A stretch of DNA of 8,334 bases from Pseudomonadota bacterium (GTDB taxonomy: Bacteria; Pseudomonadota; Gammaproteobacteria; UBA1113). Below, one piece after another: positions 6,039 through 8,334 of this stretch. Each line of letters begins with the position of its first letter. Position 1 is the stretch's first letter. A program made the translations under genes and the position numbers. Where the stretch lies: NCBI GenBank assembly GCA_021782065.1, contig JAJXVQ010000044.1:1-8334 (forward strand), given 5' to 3'. The notes under the pieces are model-generated. The model was given only the letters and a program-made list of their open reading frames with translations. It did not search any database and was not told the origin of the DNA.

Positions 6039-6956
6039 CTACGAACCTTCCGAGGCAACTATTTCTTTATTTTCAATGACTTTGGCTTTTGCTTTGTGTT
6101 TGCTCAATGTCACCAAAATAGCACCCCCCATAGCAATCACACCCCCTAAGAAGGTCAATACGCCTGGGATTTCTCCCAACACTAGCCAAGCTAATAAACA
6201 AGAGACCAAAGGTAACATAAACATCCAGCAGGTAACGCGGAAGGTAGGCAACCGTGTTAAAGCATAATTCCAGGTCAGATAAGCTACCGCTGTGGGGAAT
6301 AGGCCTAGATAAATAACAGCCAAGGTATCTTTGAGCGGTGCGGTATGCAAGTCGCGCATTAAATCAGGTGTATATTGTAATAACCACAAGGTACCCGCCC
6401 ACATCAAATAAGTAGATAATGCCATGGGATGATAGCGCAGTAATAAAGGTCTAATAGCAACATTATAGATACTCGAACACACCGCACTACCGAGCACAGC
6501 CAATAAACCTATGGTAAAAGCAACTTCTGCACTGCCCGACAAGGCTATTATTGAGACTCCGGCAATGCTGATCACTAAACCCACACAACCCCAAAATGGC
6601 ACGCGTTCTTTGAAAAAAAACAATGCTAATATTGCGGAAATAATAGGCGTTTGCCCGATTATGAAACTGGCCACACCCGCAGACACGCTGCGTTCGCCGT
6701 AATTTAAGAAAAAATGATATAAGCTAAGACCAATAGTCGCTAGAATGATAATGCGCGGAATATCCATCCACCGAAAATCGACTTTCATAAATAAATAACG
6801 CGCCGTAACGGGTAATAAGACTACTGCACCTATGAATATTCTTAATAGCGCTAATCCCCCTGGAGAGTAATGTACTGTAGCCATACGAATAGCAACAAAA
6901 GCAGAACCCCATAAAAAAATAGTCGTACACAATGCCGCTAATGTTTTTTTATCCAT
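6039..6956 (-). CDS. DMT-superfamily (EamA) transporter, substrate unknown
   Basis: This is an inner-membrane carrier of the drug/metabolite transporter superfamily. The 305-aa product has about ten hydrophobic helices arranged as two EamA repeats, roughly residues 5-138 and 150-285. Typical family features are LWGSAFVAIRMA in helix 1, ALLRIFIGAVVLLPV, a first-half end with FFKERVPFWGCVGLVISIAGVSIIAL, and the equivalent second-half block LGEIPGVLTFLGGVIAMGGAILVTL. The tail is short and charged (HKAKAKVIENKE...). EamA proteins include metabolite and amino-acid exporters, but the substrate cannot be deduced here. The ATG at 6954-6956 has only a weak upstream AGG. It lies 197 nt downstream of dapB on the same strand, with hairpin repeat copy B in the gap. 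It is intact and of normal length. Confidence 0.9.
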   Translation of the reverse strand: MDKKTLAALCTTIFLWGSAFVAIRMATVHYSPGGLALLRIFIGAVVLLPVTARYLFMKVDFRWMDIPRIIILATIGLSLYHFFLNYGERSVSAGVASFIIGQTPIISAILALFFFKERVPFWGCVGLVISIAGVSIIALSGSAEVAFTIGLLAVLGSAVCSSIYNVAIRPLLLRYHPMALSTYLMWAGTLWLLQYTPDLMRDLHTAPLKDTLAVIYLGLFPTAVAYLTWNYALTRLPTFRVTCWMFMLPLVSCLLAWLVLGEIPGVLTFLGGVIAMGGAILVTLSKHKAKAKVIENKEIVASEGS

Positions 6957-6973
6957 ATCGCTTAACTACCTAA

Positions 6974-7003
6974 TTTATACTCATTACATTCAAGATACGA
7001 GAA
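6974..7003 (-). promoter_or_regulatory. Weak candidate promoter for the DMT transporter
   Basis: On the minus strand, -10 TATAAA (6974-6979; 5/6) lies 18 nt after TTCTCG (6998-7003; 3/6). The start point would be close to 6967, giving a leader of only about 10 nt. The -35 part overlaps the left flank of repeat copy B. Confidence 0.25.
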
Positions 7004-7030
7004 AGAAATTTGCTATAAACACGAAGCCAG

Positions 7031-7132
7031 AACGTTGTCATCCTCGACAAGGCCCGAGGCCGCAGTCGGGGATCCAGAAAAAACTTCAATTGAAACTGGG
7101 GCCCCGGCCTTCAGCCGAGGATAACAAAGCTT
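7031..7132. repeat. Hairpin repeat, copy B (dapB to DMT transporter gap)
   Basis: Same family and orientation as the copy at 5-104. The left arm is conserved: AACGTTGTCATCCTCGAC (7031-7048) and GTCGGGGATCCAG (7064-7076). The side hairpin is reduced to GGCC-CGA-GGCC (7051-7061). The right arm differs (CTGGGGCCCCGGCCTTCAGC, then CGAGGATAAC), so pairing is imperfect. The loop contains the 10-bp palindrome TTCAATTGAA. It sits 22 nt beyond the dapB stop, so it would be transcribed in the dapB 3' region. The left-flank block TCAAGATACGA (6990-7000) matches the outer block of the copy upstream of dapB, at nearly the same distance. Confidence 0.88.
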
Positions 7133-7153
7133 CGATTCGAAATCGGTATATAT

Positions 7154-7888
7154 CTAATCTATAATATTTTCCAAACCATACACTAATTCTGTAAGACCCA
7201 TCACCTTTTCACAAGCCAGTAACACGCCCGGCATAAAACAGCGTCTGTTTAGTGAATCGTGACGCACAGTAAGGGTTTCATCTAAGCCACCAAAAATGAT
7301 TTCTTGATGGGCAACTAAACCAGGTAAACGTATAGAATGCACATGTATACCGTCTACATTTGCGCCTCTAGCCCCCGCAACTAATGTGTGTTCAGGGCGA
7401 GGTTCGGGTGCTTTATCACGCAAGGCGGCCATAGTTTGTGCTGTACGTAAAGCAGTGCCCGAAGGTGCATCTAGTTTACCTTCATGATGCAGCTCAATAA
7501 TTTCTGCTTCTGGAAAATATTTTATCCATTGCGTGGCGTATTTCATCATCAAAATAGCGCCCAATGAACAGTTAGGCGCAATAATACCACCTAAGTTTTT
7601 TGCTTGCGCCATACGTTTTAATTGCTCAATCTGTGGCGGCATTAACCCAGAGGTACCAATCATAGGTCTTGCCCCGGCTTCTAAAATTTTCTGGCTATTG
7701 TCAAACACTACATTGGCGTTGGTAAAATCAACGACCACATCTGCTTGACTGTGTTTAATGGCGGCAAACAAATCATCGCCGCGACCACAAGTTCCCACCA
7801 CATCAAATCTAGCATCTCCCCGCAAGGCTTGCACTACTTCTTGCCCCATATGGCCTAAGGCACCATTCACTAATACTCGAATAGTCAT
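7154..7888 (-). CDS. dapB: 4-hydroxy-tetrahydrodipicolinate reductase
   Basis: DapB reduces 4-hydroxy-tetrahydrodipicolinate with NAD(P)H in the diaminopimelate/lysine pathway, supplying lysine and the peptidoglycan cross-link residue. The 244-aa cytosolic protein begins with the Rossmann motif VNGALGHMG (7-15). It then has VVVDFT (51-56), IGTSGL (77-82) and APNCSLG (104-110). The catalytic segment is ELHHEGKLDAPSGTA (132-146), with His134/His135 and Lys138 in the active-site positions. The C-terminal part GLVAHQEIIFGG...LTVRHDSLNR is typical. It is shorter than the E. coli enzyme (273 aa) but within the range of shorter bacterial DapBs, and no motif is missing. The ATG is preceded by GAGGG (7896-7900) at 7 nt. 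Upstream, the gyrB-dapB gap is filled by repeated DNA that reaches to within 13 nt of the start codon. dapB may therefore be read from gyrB or from a promoter inside the repeat. Confidence 0.97.
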   Translation of the reverse strand: MTIRVLVNGALGHMGQEVVQALRGDARFDVVGTCGRGDDLFAAIKHSQADVVVDFTNANVVFDNSQKILEAGARPMIGTSGLMPPQIEQLKRMAQAKNLGGIIAPNCSLGAILMMKYATQWIKYFPEAEIIELHHEGKLDAPSGTALRTAQTMAALRDKAPEPRPEHTLVAGARGANVDGIHVHSIRLPGLVAHQEIIFGGLDETLTVRHDSLNRRCFMPGVLLACEKVMGLTELVYGLENIID

Positions 7889-7901
7889 TTATTTTCCCTC
7901 A

Positions 7902-7930
7902 TATATAACCACTATACTTCAAGATGCGAA
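7902..7930 (-). repeat. 29-bp direct repeat, copy 1 (next to dapB start)
   Basis: This 29-bp segment begins TATATAACCACTATACT and ends CAAGATGCGAA. It matches 8112-8140 at 28 of 29 positions (T7919 versus C8129). It ends 13 nt before the dapB ATG, just upstream of its ribosome binding site. On the minus strand it offers -10-like TATAGT (7911-7916), but no acceptable -35 box lies at the right distance. Confidence 0.9.
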
Positions 7931-7958
7931 TTTAAGACTAAAAGCCATCACATACCAC

Positions 7959-8060
7959 AACGTTGTCATCCTCGACGCGGCCGCGAGGCCGCAGTCGGGG
8001 ATCCAGAAAAAACTTGATTTGAAACTGGATCCCCGACTTCGTCGAGGATGACAAAGCTTT
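7959..8060. repeat. Hairpin repeat, copy C (gyrB to dapB gap)
   Basis: Outer arms (7959-7976 and from 8041) and inner arms GTCGGGGATCCAG (7994-8006) / CTGGATCCCCGAC (8025-8037) match copy A. The side hairpin GCGGCC-GCGA-GGCCGC lies at 7977-7992. It equals copy A at 95 of 96 positions (7959-8054), then diverges into AGCTTT instead of CGTT. It occupies much of the 294-nt gyrB-dapB gap, which has no gene. It would be part of any gyrB-dapB read-through transcript. Confidence 0.93.
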
Positions 8061-8111
8061 GATTTAAATTTACAGTCTTCACAAAGATCTCGCATCTTCA
8101 AATACGATGGG

Positions 8112-8182
8112 TATATAACCACTATACTCCAAGATGCGAAATCTAGTAACTACTGTGACTTTGAATTAAAGCTTTGTCATCC
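8112..8182. repeat. Truncated second repeat unit abutting gyrB
   Basis: It starts with the second copy of the 29-bp repeat (8112-8140), continues with diverged flank and reaches AAAGCTTTGTCATCC (8168-8182). There it stops abruptly at the gyrB stop codon (TTA at 8183-8185). The distance from AAGATGCGA to GTCATCC (36 nt) equals that in the other units, so this is the left part of a unit in the same orientation, missing its hairpin and right half. Its last 15 bp are also the inverse of the right end of copy C (8046-8060). Confidence 0.7.
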
Positions 8183-8334
8183 TTACACATCAATATTTCC
8201 TGCCAACAAGGCGTTTTCTTCTATAAACTCACGCCTAGGCTCAACTTCATCGCCCATTAATACCGTAAACATTTCATCAGCAACTATGGCATCTTCAATT
8301 TTAACTTGCAATAAACGCCGATGCTCTGGATCCA
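8183..8334 (-). CDS. gyrB: DNA gyrase subunit B, C-terminal end (partial)
   Basis: Only the last 49 codons and stop are in the window; the gene continues beyond its right edge. The reading [20 protein letters not shown], then [14 protein letters not shown], then [15 protein letters not shown] is the conserved GyrB TOPRIM/C-terminal ending: RxLLQVxxEDA, then TxLMGDxVEPRRxFIExNA, then NIDx. The MGDxVEPRR stretch is highly conserved and distinguishes it well. The related ParE differs in this region, making GyrB the better call. GyrB is the ATPase subunit of DNA gyrase, which introduces negative supercoils. The TAA stop is immediately followed by repeat-derived sequence. dapB lies 294 nt further on in the same direction. 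Confidence 0.95.
   Translation of the reverse strand, partial: DPEHRRLLQVKIEDAIVADEMFTVLMGDEVEPRREFIEENALLAGNIDV

Larger units (their letters stand above)
7902..8101. repeat. Composite ~200-bp repeat unit containing hairpin copy C
   Basis: The hairpin at 7959-8060 is embedded in a larger unit with inverted outer ends: AAGATGCGA (7921-7929) on the left and its complement TCGCATCTT (8090-8098) on the right, 9 bp perfect with further imperfect pairing outside. The left edge (7902-7930) is a 29-bp segment repeated at 8112-8140. The block TCAAGATRCGA lies 35-36 nt before GTCATCC in this unit, in copy B (6990-7000) and in the truncated unit at 8112-8182. The flank therefore belongs to the element. 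Size, outer inverted ends and lack of coding capacity suggest a non-autonomous (MITE-like) element. No transposase is present and no target duplication was identified. Confidence 0.65.

Noticed and set aside
7919..8122. 67-codon minus-strand reading frame across hairpin copy C
   Set aside because: It is only the repeat translated (CHPRRSRGSS and similar). It spans the palindrome, has no ribosome binding site, and its sequence is fixed by the hairpin rather than by protein constraint.
118..8140. tRNA or rRNA genes
   Set aside because: No cloverleaf with a TTCGA-type arm or rRNA-like conserved stretch was seen in any intergenic region.
7902..8182. CRISPR array
   Set aside because: Only two 29-bp direct repeats occur, ~180 bp apart, with a hairpin element rather than unique spacers between them and no cas genes.

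Overview
The window looks like a stretch of chromosome from a gammaproteobacterium. PcnB, FolK, RadA, DapB, ribosomal protein L31 and the GyrB C-terminus all read as gammaproteobacterial, and pcnB-folK is a classic gammaproteobacterial pair. Leaning AT, encoding several transporters and carrying many intergenic hairpin repeats, it would suit a Legionellales/Coxiella-like lineage. That last placement is an impression from protein style, not a demonstrated assignment. No phage, plasmid, CRISPR, tRNA or rRNA sequence is visible.

Layout. Positions 5-104 hold a hairpin repeat downstream of radA. Positions 129-1884 (minus strand) hold a two-gene unit: a small acidic UPF0158-type protein followed after 19 nt by radA, which starts at TTG. 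Positions 1885-2103 are a divergent control region with a good plus-strand promoter, a candidate minus-strand promoter and a perfect 16-bp palindrome between them. Positions 2104-3977 (plus strand) hold pcnB-folK, 8 nt apart. Positions 3978-4282 are a 305-nt convergent intergenic stretch largely filled by a second type of inverted repeat. From 4283 to the end every gene is on the minus strand. In transcription order these are the gyrB 3' end (8183-8334), dapB, a DMT/EamA transporter, rpmE and an MFS transporter. Copies of the first hairpin repeat lie between gyrB and dapB and between dapB and the DMT transporter.

Functions. The window is mostly housekeeping: DNA topology (GyrB), recombination-linked branch processing (RadA), RNA 3' polyadenylation (PcnB), folate synthesis (FolK), lysine/diaminopimelate synthesis (DapB) and translation (L31). 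Two transporters of unknown substrate are added. The genes do not form one pathway; only UPF0158-radA and pcnB-folK look like tight transcription units.

Most notable are the repeats. Three copies of a ~100-bp hairpin element lie in the same orientation. Two of them match at 95 of 96 positions although ~8 kb apart, and each full arm pair carries a side hairpin with a GCGA (GNRA-type) loop. The gyrB-dapB copy sits inside a ~200-bp unit with outer inverted ends. A truncated second unit follows it and stops exactly at the gyrB stop codon. I see no convincing new multi-gene system; the repeat family and the divergent-promoter palindrome are the best leads.
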